64,000 nucleotides of DNA from Empedobacter stercoris. Its GTDB lineage: Bacteria; Bacteroidota; Bacteroidia; Flavobacteriales; Weeksellaceae. A model generated the notes under the pieces. It ran no database searches. It worked only from the letters and a program-made list of their open reading frames with translations, and was not told where the DNA came from. Made by a program: the position numbers and the translations under genes. Of this stretch, positions 9,359 to 18,016 are shown piece by piece. The stretch's first letter is position 1. Each line of letters opens with the position of its first letter. The stretch lies in the NCBI RefSeq assembly GCF_965137335.1, contig NZ_CBCRZD010000002.1; one strand, written 5' to 3'.

Positions 9359-10456
9359 TTACAATAAATCATAAAACTTCCCTGGAAGTGTAGAAATAAT
9401 TTGTTTCAACTCCAAATCTAACAACAAAGGCATTAACTCATACGATTTCATATTCAAGTCAAAAGACATTTTATCGATGTGTTGCTTTCCGTTTTTTTTC
9501 AAGTAATTTACAATCACTTTTTCATCATCAGAAATTTCAATAAATAGATCTATTTGTTTTGATTTTTTCTGTGAATTGAAATTAAAATAATCAATAATAT
9601 CTTTCGAGTTTTCCACTAAATAAGCTTGATGAGATTTAATCAAATAATTACATCCAACACTCAATGCATCTGTTGTTTTTCCAGGTAAAGCAAACACTTC
9701 TCGATTGTATTCATTTGCGAATTTAGCGGTTACTAAACTTCCTCCTTTAAAAGCTGATTCTACTACTATTGTAATATCGGACAATCCTGCAATGATACGA
9801 TTTCGTTGAAGAAATGATTCAGGAGCGCCAGCTTTAAAACTTGGTTGTTCAGTAATCCAACCTCCTTTTTGTAACATTTCTACTGCAATCATCTTGTGAG
9901 CTGCAGGATAAATTCGTTCGAAATTAGTTCCCATCACTGACCAAGTTACCAACTTATTTTTAAGTGCATTTGTATGCGCTTCTATATCGCAACCATACGC
10001 CAATCCACTAACAATAGTTACATCAAAATCTGCTAAACCTTCAATTAATTCAGTAATAAAACCTCGTCCATAATTGGTCATTTTTCGAGTTCCAACGATT
10101 GAAATCTTTTTATTATTAAAATGATTGAACTCTAAATTTCCTTTACAAAAAAGTACCAAAGGCGCATCAATACACTCTTTTAACAGCTGTGGATAGGTAT
10201 CGTCGTAAAAAGTTAAAATACGAATATGATTATTTTCACAATATTCGATTTCGTTAAAAGCCAATTCTAACCATTTTTTTTGACCAAAATCTTTGCTTAT
10301 TTGCTGACCAATTCCCGAAATTTGCATCAAATCTTTTGGTTTACAATTCCAAGCAGCTTCTGCCGAACCAAAAAATTGAATAATTTTTCGGGCTGTGATA
10401 TCGCCAATTCTTTTCTGAAAAGAAAGTGCTAAAATATAAGGTAAATCGGTTTTCAT
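9359..10456 (-). CDS. dprA: DNA-processing protein DprA
   Basis: A 365-residue DprA/Smf, which binds incoming single-stranded DNA and hands it to RecA during natural transformation. An N-terminal helix-hairpin-helix-like region (LMQISGIGQQISKDFG, ~43-58) precedes the Rossmann-fold core with VGTRKMTNYG at 121-130, SGLAYGCDIEAH at 150-161, FLQRNRIIAGLSD at 215-227 and GGSLVTA at 238-244, the nucleic-acid-binding loop of the family. A C-terminal winged-helix domain (DLFIEISDDEKVIVNYLKKNGKQHIDKM) completes the three-domain form. It lies 58 bp upstream of porZ on the same strand and may be co-transcribed. Confidence 0.95.
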   Translation of the reverse strand: MKTDLPYILALSFQKRIGDITARKIIQFFGSAEAAWNCKPKDLMQISGIGQQISKDFGQKKWLELAFNEIEYCENNHIRILTFYDDTYPQLLKECIDAPLVLFCKGNLEFNHFNNKKISIVGTRKMTNYGRGFITELIEGLADFDVTIVSGLAYGCDIEAHTNALKNKLVTWSVMGTNFERIYPAAHKMIAVEMLQKGGWITEQPSFKAGAPESFLQRNRIIAGLSDITIVVESAFKGGSLVTAKFANEYNREVFALPGKTTDALSVGCNYLIKSHQAYLVENSKDIIDYFNFNSQKKSKQIDLFIEISDDEKVIVNYLKKNGKQHIDKMSFDLNMKSYELMPLLLDLELKQIISTLPGKFYDLL

Positions 10457-10545
10457 TTTGTTAAATTATTAATATTAAACCAACTAAGTAGTATTTTAAG
10501 TATTTATTTTTTTGCAGAATTTAAAAAAAATGTTAATTTCGTAGT

Positions 10546-11700
10546 ATGAGGTTAGAAGAGCATATAAGTCAATTATTATTTCAGCACGATTGTGTAATCG
10601 TTCCGAACTTTGGTGCGTTTATTTCAAATGCAGCGTCTGTAGCATTCGACGAGAAAACGAATACTTTTATTCCACCAAGAAAAGAACTTTCTTTCAATTC
10701 GACTTTAACAAAAAGTGATGGAGTTTTGGTGAATAAAATTGTACAAGATGAACCCATGTCTTTTGAAAATGCGCAAACATTTTTGAATGAACAGGTTTAT
10801 TTTTGGCAAGAACATTTGAAAAATGGGAAAATTCTAACCTTACAAAATATTGGCTCATTAAAATTTAATGAAGCAGGAAAAATTGACTTCAAACCAGAAA
10901 ATGCTCAAAATTATTTCGTTGCCGCTTATGGGCTTTCAAATCTACAAGCCAATTACATTTTAGATTCATCTAAAGCTAAAACATCAAACAAACACATGTC
11001 TAAATTTTTAGCAGCAGCCTCTATAATTCCTATTATAGTTGGTGGCTTTCTATATTTTAATACGCCGCAACCTGTACAAAAATTTGTAAATAAACAATGG
11101 AGCGGTTTAGTTTTGCCAATGATTGGCCAAAATGAAACAAAACAAACTGAAAAAGTTTCTGTGCAATATGACGTTTATAATATGCCACAAACGATTACTG
11201 AACCTTCTTTAGTCGAATATCAAATTGCTGAAACAGTAACAAAAACAGATACAATTGAAACACCAAAAAAAGTTGAAATTACAGTTGTAAAAGAAACTAA
11301 ACTGAATGAAACGGATAAGGAAATAACTGCAATTGTAAAAGAAAAACCTTCATCAAAAGAAATCGTTAAAACTGAAACAAAAAAAATAACGAAGATTGAA
11401 TCACCAAAAAAAGAAGATGTAAAAAATGTTGATAAAAAAGATAGTACAACAAAATCAACTGTAAAAACTTCAAATAAAAAATACCAAGTTATCGCTGCTT
11501 CTTTGAAAAGGCAAGAAGATGCAGATAGATTGTTGGGCGAATTGAAAAAACAAGGTTACAAAAATGCTGAAATCAACTATGTAAAAGGTCGCTATTACTA
11601 TGTTACATACAATAGCTTTAATAATATAGATGATGCACAAAAATATATGAATGATGTAAATAAAAAGTCGCCCGGAACATGGGTTAGAACTGAAAATTAA
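10546..11700 (+). CDS. HU-CCDC81 / SPOR domain membrane protein
   Basis: A 384-residue bitopic protein. Residues 1-~140 (MRLEEHISQLLFQHDCVIVPNFGAF...) match the prokaryotic CCDC81-type HU domain, a relative of histone-like HU. One transmembrane helix sits at 153-171, then a Lys/Thr/Glu-rich linker (~180-310), and residues 313-384 (YQVIAASLKRQEDADRLLGEL...) form an SPOR domain, which binds denuded peptidoglycan glycans at division sites. With the HU-like domain in the cytoplasm and SPOR in the periplasm the protein could link nucleoid and septum, but that role is an inference. It is followed by an unusually long perfect hairpin. Confidence 0.85.
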   Translation: MRLEEHISQLLFQHDCVIVPNFGAFISNAASVAFDEKTNTFIPPRKELSFNSTLTKSDGVLVNKIVQDEPMSFENAQTFLNEQVYFWQEHLKNGKILTLQNIGSLKFNEAGKIDFKPENAQNYFVAAYGLSNLQANYILDSSKAKTSNKHMSKFLAAASIIPIIVGGFLYFNTPQPVQKFVNKQWSGLVLPMIGQNETKQTEKVSVQYDVYNMPQTITEPSLVEYQIAETVTKTDTIETPKKVEITVVKETKLNETDKEITAIVKEKPSSKEIVKTETKKITKIESPKKEDVKNVDKKDSTTKSTVKTSNKKYQVIAASLKRQEDADRLLGELKKQGYKNAEINYVKGRYYYVTYNSFNNIDDAQKYMNDVNKKSPGTWVRTEN

Positions 11701-11714
11701 TTTACCTTTTAAAA

Positions 11715-11765
11715 TACCATCAATAAAATAAGCTATCCACAGGATAGCTTATTTTATTGATGGTA
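11715..11765 (+). terminator. 24-bp perfect hairpin, probable terminator
   Basis: Left arm 11715-11738 and right arm 11742-11765 are exact reverse complements (24 bp) around a 3-nt loop ACA. It lies 15 bp after the SPOR gene stop. It lacks a classical T tract after the stem, although the stem itself contains ATTTTATT. Its length is well beyond the 9-14 bp of the other terminators here. Confidence 0.6.
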
Positions 11766-11816
11766 TAAAGAAACTCGTTTATTTTATTGAAATTTGCAAA
11801 CAACAAACAAAAGTTT

Positions 11817-12338
11817 ATGGCGAAAGCAAAAACAGCAAAAGAATCATTAGCTGTAATGACAAATTTGGTTTTACCAAATGAAACCAACAATTTAGGAAAT
11901 ATGTTCGGAGGTGAATTGTTAGCTTCTATGGACCGAATTTCATCAATCTCTGCAAAAATGCATGGTGGAAGTTTCTTAGTTGTAACTGCAAGTGTGAACC
12001 ATGTTGCATTCAATATTCCTATACCTATGGGAAGTACAATAAAATTAGAATCTAAAGTTACACGAGCATTCAATTCTTCGATGGAAGTGTATGTCGATGT
12101 TTATGTATACGATTACGAAAACTGTATTTACAACCAAACAAATAGTGGAATTTACACTTTTGTCGCAGTTGATAACGACAATAAACCTGTAAAAGTACCT
12201 GAATTAATTCCTGAAACTGAACAAGAAATTGAACGTTACGAAGCAGCTTTGCGTCGTAAACAATTAAGTTTAATTTTAGCAGGACGTATGCAACCTGCGG
12301 ATGCGCTTGAATTGAAATCACTATTTATAACAGAATAA
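11817..12338 (+). CDS. Acyl-CoA thioesterase (hotdog fold)
   Basis: A 173-residue cytosolic thioesterase of the YciA/BACH-like hotdog family, which hydrolyses acyl-CoA to free acid and CoA. The start MAKAKTAKESLAVMTNLVLPNETNNLGNMFGGELLASMD gives the family pattern, with NxLGNMFGGELLA carrying the catalytic Asn/Asp region, followed by FLVVTASVNHVAFNIPIPMGS. I chose the ATG at 11817 rather than a TTG 30 bp upstream, because the family begins here. A second, shorter member of the family is encoded at 23065-23457. Confidence 0.85.
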   Translation: MAKAKTAKESLAVMTNLVLPNETNNLGNMFGGELLASMDRISSISAKMHGGSFLVVTASVNHVAFNIPIPMGSTIKLESKVTRAFNSSMEVYVDVYVYDYENCIYNQTNSGIYTFVAVDNDNKPVKVPELIPETEQEIERYEAALRRKQLSLILAGRMQPADALELKSLFITE

Positions 12339-12344
12339 TTACAT

Positions 12345-12381
12345 AAAAAAGCCTCAAATCATCTAAACTTGAGGCTTTTTT
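12345..12381. terminator. Bidirectional terminator
   Basis: Perfect 13-bp stem AAAAAAGCCTCAA / TTGAGGCTTTTTT (12345-12357, 12369-12381) between the convergent thioesterase and DUF4296 genes. Confidence 0.9.
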
Positions 12382-12774
12382 TTATTGAGGTTTGAACTCT
12401 TCTAAATTATTTTTTTGAGTGTTTTGACGTTCTTTTTCTTCTTTGGATAATTTATCCTCAAGATTATTTTTAACCTCATCCAACATCTTTTTCATTTTTT
12501 CTGGTTGCATCATATAATACTTGTAACTTTCTTGGAAAGTATTTATTGAAACATCATAAGCATTCAAAATGTCTACTGCGTCTTTCGCTAAAACAAGGCT
12601 TTGATCTTCATTTTGAATTGGATACATTTGCAAACCTTGTTGGCTAATGTATAAATCTGTCAAAATATCTATCATATCAGACTTTCCGATAAGATCTTTT
12701 GGTTTTTCATAATTTTTGGGAGCACAACTAAATACTCCTAAAAATAAAATAATTGCTACATACAAATACTTCAT
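12382..12774 (-). CDS. DUF4296-domain lipoprotein
   Basis: A 130-residue predicted lipoprotein: signal sequence MKYLYVAIILFLGVFSC with the lipobox cysteine at about residue 17. The body (KPKDLIGKSDMIDILTDLYISQQGL...) matches the DUF4296 pattern of small alpha-helical Bacteroidota lipoproteins; the end is a charged coiled-coil-like tail. Function unknown. Its ATG overlaps the glycosyltransferase stop by four bases, so the two are co-translated. Confidence 0.8.
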   Translation of the reverse strand: MKYLYVAIILFLGVFSCAPKNYEKPKDLIGKSDMIDILTDLYISQQGLQMYPIQNEDQSLVLAKDAVDILNAYDVSINTFQESYKYYMMQPEKMKKMLDEVKNNLEDKLSKEEKERQNTQKNNLEEFKPQ

Positions 12775-13493
12775 AATTGTCCAAATATATGTCTTATTCG
12801 CAACGAAATTACGCCAAAAACAGCTTCCCCAATAATATCAGAACTAATTTTTGACTCTCCCAACGTTCTGTCCGTAAATATAATAGGAACTTCTTTTAGT
12901 TTAAATTTCTTGATCCATGTTTTGTATTTCATTTCAATCTGAAATCCATAACCTTTAAATTTAATTTTATCTAAATCTAATGTTTTTAAAACATTTGCAC
13001 GATAACCTACGAATCCTGCTGTTGCATCATGAACAGGTAAACGCGTAATAACACGAACATATTTTGAAGCAAAATAAGATAACAAAACTCTGTTCATAGG
13101 CCAATTAACAACATTAACGCCATTAGAATAGCGAGAACCAATTGCTAAATCAGCACCATCAGCCAAAGCTTGATACAAACGTGGCAAATCATTTGGATTA
13201 TGAGAAAAATCGGCATCCATTTCGAAAATAAATTCGTAATTATTGGCTAAAGCCCATTTAAAACCATGTACATAAGCACGCCCCAAACCATCTTTTGTTG
13301 TTCGAATTTCTAAATACAAACGCCCATTAAACTCAGGAATTAAACGTTTTACAATTTCGTTTGTTCCATCAGGAGAACTATCATCAACAATTAATACATC
13401 AAATGCTCCGTCAGCCGCTAAAGCAGCGCGGATTATAGCTTCTATGTTTTCTTTTTCGTTATAGGTCGGGATAATAACTAATTTGTCCGACAT
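12771..13493 (-). CDS. Polyprenol-phosphate mannosyltransferase-like GT2 glycosyltransferase
   Basis: A 240-residue glycosyltransferase family 2 enzyme of the dolichol/polyprenol-phosphate mannose synthase (DPM1) type, which moves a hexose from a nucleotide sugar to a lipid phosphate at the inner face of the cytoplasmic membrane. VIIPTYNEKENI opens the GT-A fold, DDSSPDGT (~38-45) binds the nucleotide, and EMDADFSHNP (~92-101) carries the metal-binding D-x-D. There is no C-terminal membrane anchor, as in the soluble bacterial forms. The donor sugar cannot be read from sequence. It forms a two-gene unit with the DUF4296 lipoprotein. Confidence 0.87.
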   Translation of the reverse strand: MSDKLVIIPTYNEKENIEAIIRAALAADGAFDVLIVDDSSPDGTNEIVKRLIPEFNGRLYLEIRTTKDGLGRAYVHGFKWALANNYEFIFEMDADFSHNPNDLPRLYQALADGADLAIGSRYSNGVNVVNWPMNRVLLSYFASKYVRVITRLPVHDATAGFVGYRANVLKTLDLDKIKFKGYGFQIEMKYKTWIKKFKLKEVPIIFTDRTLGESKISSDIIGEAVFGVISLRIRHIFGQL

Positions 13494-13559
13494 AAATATA
13501 ATTTTGTGGGCATAAAGATAGTTATAAGATTGTTAGGGTTTTGTATTTTTGAAAAAATT

Positions 13560-14234
13560 ATGAAAACAAACGATTTAATCTCAATAGGAAAAAACACAGT
13601 TGGCAATGACACTATTCTTATTACTTTGATAATGTGTTTATTATTGGTTTGTGCGACAAAATATTTGTTTGCGAAAAATTTTAAGACGCTAACAAATAAA
13701 AACGAATACATGAATTTTACGGACGATAATACGACTCTGTTTAGTTTTATTGTAAATGCTGTAACAGTTTTATTGATCAGTGTACTATTGGTTTCTTATT
13801 TTGATATTAATTATAACCACCTCCCGAACTTCAACTTTTATTATTTATCTCGTATAGGAATAACCTTTGGAATTATTAGTATCATCATGCTTTTCAGACT
13901 ATTGATAGAGATCGTTTTTTATAAAGTATTTTATGAATCTAGTTCTATTCTCTATTTTATGAAAAGTTCGAGTTATGTAAACGCTAAAAATGTTTTGCTT
14001 TTATTAGTTATTTGCTTTTTATTTTTTTATACCCAAATTAACAAAGATTATTTAATCATCATCGGTTTTATTTTGTTGTTTTTGAATAGAATATTTGAGA
14101 TTTATAGCATTTACGCCAAACAAATTCATAAGAATAAATCAATTTGGTATTATAATATTTTGTACCTTTGCACCCTAGAAATTTTACCTATTATGGTTTT
14201 AGCAAAGCTGTTAATTGTTGGTAAAGTAATCTAA
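13560..14234 (+). CDS. DUF4271-domain integral membrane protein
   Basis: A 224-residue protein with about six hydrophobic segments (LITLIMCLLLVCATKYLF, FIVNAVTVLLISVLLVSYF, IGITFGIISIIMLFRLL, VLLLLVICFLFFYTQI, LIIIGFILLFL, LEILPIMVLAKLLIVG), matching the DUF4271 family that usually sits just upstream of hemD in Flavobacteriia. I start at the ATG at 13560; a GTG 54 bp upstream would add an unlikely prefix. A TATTTTTG -7-like box lies at 13544-13551. Function unknown; it is probably transcribed with hemD, which begins 7 bp after its stop. Confidence 0.8.
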   Translation: MKTNDLISIGKNTVGNDTILITLIMCLLLVCATKYLFAKNFKTLTNKNEYMNFTDDNTTLFSFIVNAVTVLLISVLLVSYFDINYNHLPNFNFYYLSRIGITFGIISIIMLFRLLIEIVFYKVFYESSSILYFMKSSSYVNAKNVLLLLVICFLFFYTQINKDYLIIIGFILLFLNRIFEIYSIYAKQIHKNKSIWYYNILYLCTLEILPIMVLAKLLIVGKVI

Positions 14235-14241
14235 AATTACT

Positions 14242-14991
14242 ATGAAAGTTAAATCAATATTAGTATCACAACCAACGCCTCAGGCGGAGAACTCGCCATA
14301 CTACGAGATTGAAAAAAGTAATAAAATCAAAATTGATTTTAGACCATTTATCCAAGTTGTCGGAATAGACGCAAAAGAAGTTAGACAACAAAAGATTGAT
14401 TTTAGCAAAGTTACTGCAGTTATTTTTACGAGTAGAAATGCAATTGATCACTTCTTCCGCCTTGCAGAAGAAATGCGTTTTACCGTTCCTGATTCTATGA
14501 AATATTTTTGTGAATCTGAAGCGATTGCCTTCTATTTACAAAAATACATAGTCTATAGAAAACGTAAAATTTATATTGGAGAAAAAGTATTTGCTGACAT
14601 GGTGCCTTTGTTTAAAAAGCACAAAGAAGAAAACTTTTTATTACCCGCATCTGATGTTTTGAAACCAAACGTTCCTACTTTATTAGATAGCTTAGGTTTA
14701 ACATGGCAAAAAGCAACTTTGTTCAGAACTGTATCAAGTGATTTATCAGATTTGTCTGATGTAAAATATGACATTCTTGTTTTCTTTACACCTTCTGGTA
14801 TTAAATCTTTATTTGAAAATTTTCCAGAATTTGTACAAGACGATACGAGAATAGCAGTTTTTGGAAAATCGACAGCAGATCAAGCAAAAGAGATGGGATT
14901 ACGTGTAGATATTGAGGTGCCAACACCACAGACACCGTCAATGACAATGGCATTAGACAAATACGTTAAAGAAGCAAATAAATCTAAATAA
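14242..14991 (+). CDS. hemD: Uroporphyrinogen-III synthase
   Basis: A 249-residue HemD, which closes hydroxymethylbilane into uroporphyrinogen III in tetrapyrrole synthesis. The family is poorly conserved; supporting segments are VTAVIFTSRNAIDHFF (~55-70), the FFTPSGIKSLFENFPEF region (~172-188) and IAVFGKSTADQAKEMGL (~195-211), the two-lobed alpha/beta pattern. The N-terminus begins VKSILVSQPTPQAENSPYYEI, typical of the flavobacterial branch. It stands alone here, not next to other hem genes. It follows the DUF4271 gene by 7 bp. Confidence 0.85.
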   Translation: MKVKSILVSQPTPQAENSPYYEIEKSNKIKIDFRPFIQVVGIDAKEVRQQKIDFSKVTAVIFTSRNAIDHFFRLAEEMRFTVPDSMKYFCESEAIAFYLQKYIVYRKRKIYIGEKVFADMVPLFKKHKEENFLLPASDVLKPNVPTLLDSLGLTWQKATLFRTVSSDLSDLSDVKYDILVFFTPSGIKSLFENFPEFVQDDTRIAVFGKSTADQAKEMGLRVDIEVPTPQTPSMTMALDKYVKEANKSK

Positions 14992-15038
14992 GATTGCTTT
15001 TACCCTTCTCTCTAATAAAAAATACGTACATTAAAGAG

Positions 15039-16739
15039 ATGGAAAAAACATGGGAAATAAAAGAACAAGCCACAACTGAGGTAATTAAGGATTTAAGAGA
15101 ATCACTTAACATTTCAGAGGTTCTTGCTATTTTATTAGCTCAACGTGGAATAACGAATTTTAGCCAAGCTAAATCGTATTTCAACCCCTCTTTAAAGGAA
15201 TTGCATGATCCTTTTTTGATGAAAGGAATGTCTGATGCAGTTTCGCGTATCAAAAACGCTATAGATGACGAAGAAAATATCTTAATATTTGGAGACTACG
15301 ATGTAGATGGAACGACAGCTGTAACATTATTTTACGAATTTCTGACTTCTATCTACTCGAAAGTCTTTTTTTATATTCCAGATCGAAACAACGAAGGTTA
15401 TGGCATCTCTCAACAAAGCATACAATTTGCTGTAGATCATAACATTTCACTGGTTATTGTGTTAGATTGTGGCATAAAAGCTCATGAAGAAATCAACTAT
15501 GCACAATCAAAAAAAATAGATTATATTATTTGCGATCACCATTTACCAGATCGTTCTGTGCCAAAAGCCTATGCTGTTTTGGATCCAAAACAAAAAGGTT
15601 GCCGTTACCCGTACAAAGAGTTGAGCGGCTGTGGAGTTGGATTTAAATTAGCACAAGCATATACCGAAAAGTTTAACCTTCCGAAAGAGAATCTTTTACC
15701 ACTTTTAGATTTAGTTGCTGTAAGTATTGCGGCTGATATTGTACCCATTACGGGTGAAAATCGCATCTTAGCTTATGCAGGTTTACAACGATTAAACTCT
15801 GAACCTCGTTTAGCATTTCAACAATTAATTCCGACCAATATTAAAAATAATGTCAACATTTCGAATGTTGTTTTTTCAATTGCGCCAAAAATTAATGCCG
15901 CTGGACGAATAAAACACGGTTCTGAAGCTGTTCGTTTTATGTTGAGTACAGACGAAGAAGATTGTCGTAAATACCTGAATGACATAAATTCTTTGAATAA
16001 CGAACGCAAAACGTTGGACCTTGACATGACACATGATGCGCTATTACAACTAAATCAAATCAATACAGATGAAAAATATTCGACAATTGTTTACGATTCT
16101 TCTTGGAATAAGGGAGTCATAGGAATTGTTGCTTCGCGTTTAGTTGACTTGTACTACAAACCGACGATTGTATTTACGAAAAACAATGAAGGAGAAATAG
16201 TAGGTTCGGCACGTTCTATTCAAGAATTTGATATTCATTCTGCTATTGCAACCAACAAAGATTTGCTAACTCAATTTGGTGGACATATGGCGGCGGCTGG
16301 TTTAGCAATGAAAGAAGAAAACTTCGAGAAGTTTAAAATAAAATTTGATGAAACGGTAAAAGAAATGTCGAACGGCAAACACTTTACACCTTCTATTTTG
16401 ATTGATAAAGAGATATCGTTCAACGACATGACACGTACTTTTTTAGAATCTGTGATGCGTATGGCTCCTTTTGGTCCAGAAAATATGAATCCTGTTTTTC
16501 TGTCAAAAGATCTATTGGCAACAGATTTTAGATTAGTTGGTAAAGAACATGCACGTTTGTATGTACATCAACGAGATACGCGTATTACATTTCCTGCAAT
16601 AGGTTTCAAATTAGGTAAATTTGGTCCAAAATTAGAGAAAGGTCAATCGTTTGATATGGTTTATACTATCGGGATGAATTATTGGCAAGGAAAAGGAACT
16701 TGGCAATTAAACATCAAAGACATTCGTTTCAACGATTAG
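15039..16739 (+). CDS. recJ: Single-stranded-DNA-specific exonuclease RecJ
   Basis: A 566-residue RecJ, the 5'-3' single-strand exonuclease of recombination and mismatch repair. DHH-family motifs are in order: FGDYDVDGT at 84-92, DCG at 143-145, CDHHLP at 165-170 and GCGVGFKLAQA later; the DHHA1 motif GGHMAAAGLAM and a C-terminal OB domain follow. All Mn-binding Asp/His residues are present. I use the ATG at 15039, from which the standard N-terminus reads MEKTWEIKEQ. The gene's last four bases overlap the convergent rsmI gene. Confidence 0.95.
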   Translation: MEKTWEIKEQATTEVIKDLRESLNISEVLAILLAQRGITNFSQAKSYFNPSLKELHDPFLMKGMSDAVSRIKNAIDDEENILIFGDYDVDGTTAVTLFYEFLTSIYSKVFFYIPDRNNEGYGISQQSIQFAVDHNISLVIVLDCGIKAHEEINYAQSKKIDYIICDHHLPDRSVPKAYAVLDPKQKGCRYPYKELSGCGVGFKLAQAYTEKFNLPKENLLPLLDLVAVSIAADIVPITGENRILAYAGLQRLNSEPRLAFQQLIPTNIKNNVNISNVVFSIAPKINAAGRIKHGSEAVRFMLSTDEEDCRKYLNDINSLNNERKTLDLDMTHDALLQLNQINTDEKYSTIVYDSSWNKGVIGIVASRLVDLYYKPTIVFTKNNEGEIVGSARSIQEFDIHSAIATNKDLLTQFGGHMAAAGLAMKEENFEKFKIKFDETVKEMSNGKHFTPSILIDKEISFNDMTRTFLESVMRMAPFGPENMNPVFLSKDLLATDFRLVGKEHARLYVHQRDTRITFPAIGFKLGKFGPKLEKGQSFDMVYTIGMNYWQGKGTWQLNIKDIRFND

Positions 16740-17410
16740 TGATTTCCTTCAACAATCAAAACCATTTCACCTTTTAAATTTCTTTTTTCGGCAATTTCAG
16801 CCAATTCTGTTAAAGTTCCACGTAATGTTTCTTCAAACTTTTTAGAAATTTCTCGTGATAAACTCGCTTTACGTTCAGCGCCAAAATTTTCAGCTAAATC
16901 TTTTAAAGTTCGTCCTATTTTATGGGGAGATTCGTAGAAAATCATTGTTTTCTTTTCATCTACTAATGAGTCTAATTTAGATTTTCGTCCTTTTTTTACA
17001 GGTAAAAATCCAACAAAAGTAAATTCGTTATTTGGTAATCCCGAAACAACCAAAGCAGGAACAAAAGCTGTTGCGCCTGGTAAACATTCGATAACAATAT
17101 CATTTGCAACACACTCTTTCGCTAACAAATAACCTGGATCAGAAATACCTGGAGTTCCAGCATCTGTAATAATAGAGATAATTTGACCATCTTTTAACTG
17201 ACGAATAATATCTTCTGTTGCTTGATGTTCGTTGTGCATATGATAACTACGCATTGGAGTAGAAATTTCGAAATGTTTTAGTAAAATACCACTATTTCGC
17301 GTGTCTTCAGCAAGAATCACATCCGATTCTTTTAGCACATCAACCGCTCTAAATGTCATATCTCCTAAATTTCCGATTGGCGTCGGAACCAAATATAATT
17401 TTCCACTCAT
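16736..17410 (-). CDS. rsmI: 16S rRNA (cytidine-1402-2'-O)-methyltransferase
   Basis: A 224-residue RsmI, which methylates the ribose of C1402 in the decoding centre of 16S rRNA using SAM. It is a tetrapyrrole-methylase-fold protein: LYLVPTPIGNLGDMTFRAVDVL at the N-terminus, AEDTRNSGILLKHF (~34-47), ITDAGTPGISDPGYLLA (~81-97) and the FYESPHKI segment (~158). It converges with recJ with a 4-bp overlap and no room for an intervening terminator. Confidence 0.93.
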   Translation of the reverse strand: MSGKLYLVPTPIGNLGDMTFRAVDVLKESDVILAEDTRNSGILLKHFEISTPMRSYHMHNEHQATEDIIRQLKDGQIISIITDAGTPGISDPGYLLAKECVANDIVIECLPGATAFVPALVVSGLPNNEFTFVGFLPVKKGRKSKLDSLVDEKKTMIFYESPHKIGRTLKDLAENFGAERKASLSREISKKFEETLRGTLTELAEIAEKRNLKGEMVLIVEGNH

Positions 17411-17439
17411 GCGACAAAGTTAAGAAGTAATTTTAAAAG

Positions 17440-17467
17440 AAAAAGTCAACTTATTAGCTGACTTTTT
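17440..17467 (-). terminator. Terminator of the DUF4252 gene
   Basis: Stem AAAAAGTCA / TGACTTTTT (17440-17448, 17459-17467) directly after the minus-strand stop at 17471. Confidence 0.7.
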
Positions 17468-17470
17468 ATA

Positions 17471-17965
17471 TTATTTCAAAATATCTGCTAAATCTGCAAT
17501 ATCTTCAGCCGAAACCTTGTCTAAAATTTTATCTAAATCTGTTCGTGGAATATCTAATTTCGAATCAATTACCAATACATTACGCAAGCCATTAATCCCA
17601 AAAATCATTTTCTTTACACGATCACCATCTTCTTGTAACGAAATATTCAAACGACTATCTTTTGCTTTAAACTTTACTAAGTTTTCGTATTTTTCACCAC
17701 GCATTGACGATTGCAAATCATTCATGATTCGTTTTTGCTTTCCTTGTCCTGCATCGCTAACTACAAAAACTTTAGCTGATTTCAAATAATTAAATAAATC
17801 TGTTCCGCCTGCTTTTCCAGCTAATTTTAGCGCAAAAGATGGTAAAGGAATTACGGTAGACTGATTGTCATATTTTTTGTAGAATTCTTGCATATTACTT
17901 GTTGTTCCACAAGATTGCAACGTTAGCAAAACTGCTATAAAAGATAAACTAATTATTTTTTTCAT
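17471..17965 (-). CDS. DUF4252-like lipoprotein
   Basis: A 164-residue predicted lipoprotein: MKKIISLSFIAVLLTLQSC with the lipobox cysteine at residue 19. The body (FYKKYDNQSTVIPLPSFALKLAGK ... VRVFV-type strands ... GLRNVLVIDSKLDIPRTDLDKIL) fits the DUF4252 family of small periplasmic Bacteroidota proteins; the family assignment is by pattern and moderate. Function unknown. It stands between rsmI and dxs with its own terminator. Confidence 0.65.
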   Translation of the reverse strand: MKKIISLSFIAVLLTLQSCGTTSNMQEFYKKYDNQSTVIPLPSFALKLAGKAGGTDLFNYLKSAKVFVVSDAGQGKQKRIMNDLQSSMRGEKYENLVKFKAKDSRLNISLQEDGDRVKKMIFGINGLRNVLVIDSKLDIPRTDLDKILDKVSAEDIADLADILK

Positions 17966-18016
17966 TATGTCCTATTTATTGAGATGCGTTTGCAACTACA
18001 ACTCTCGTACCGAAAA

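Noticed and set aside
13478..13711. Minus-strand frame over the DUF4271 gene start
   Set aside because: It is antisense to a well-supported gene and overlaps the glycosyltransferase start; a shadow frame.
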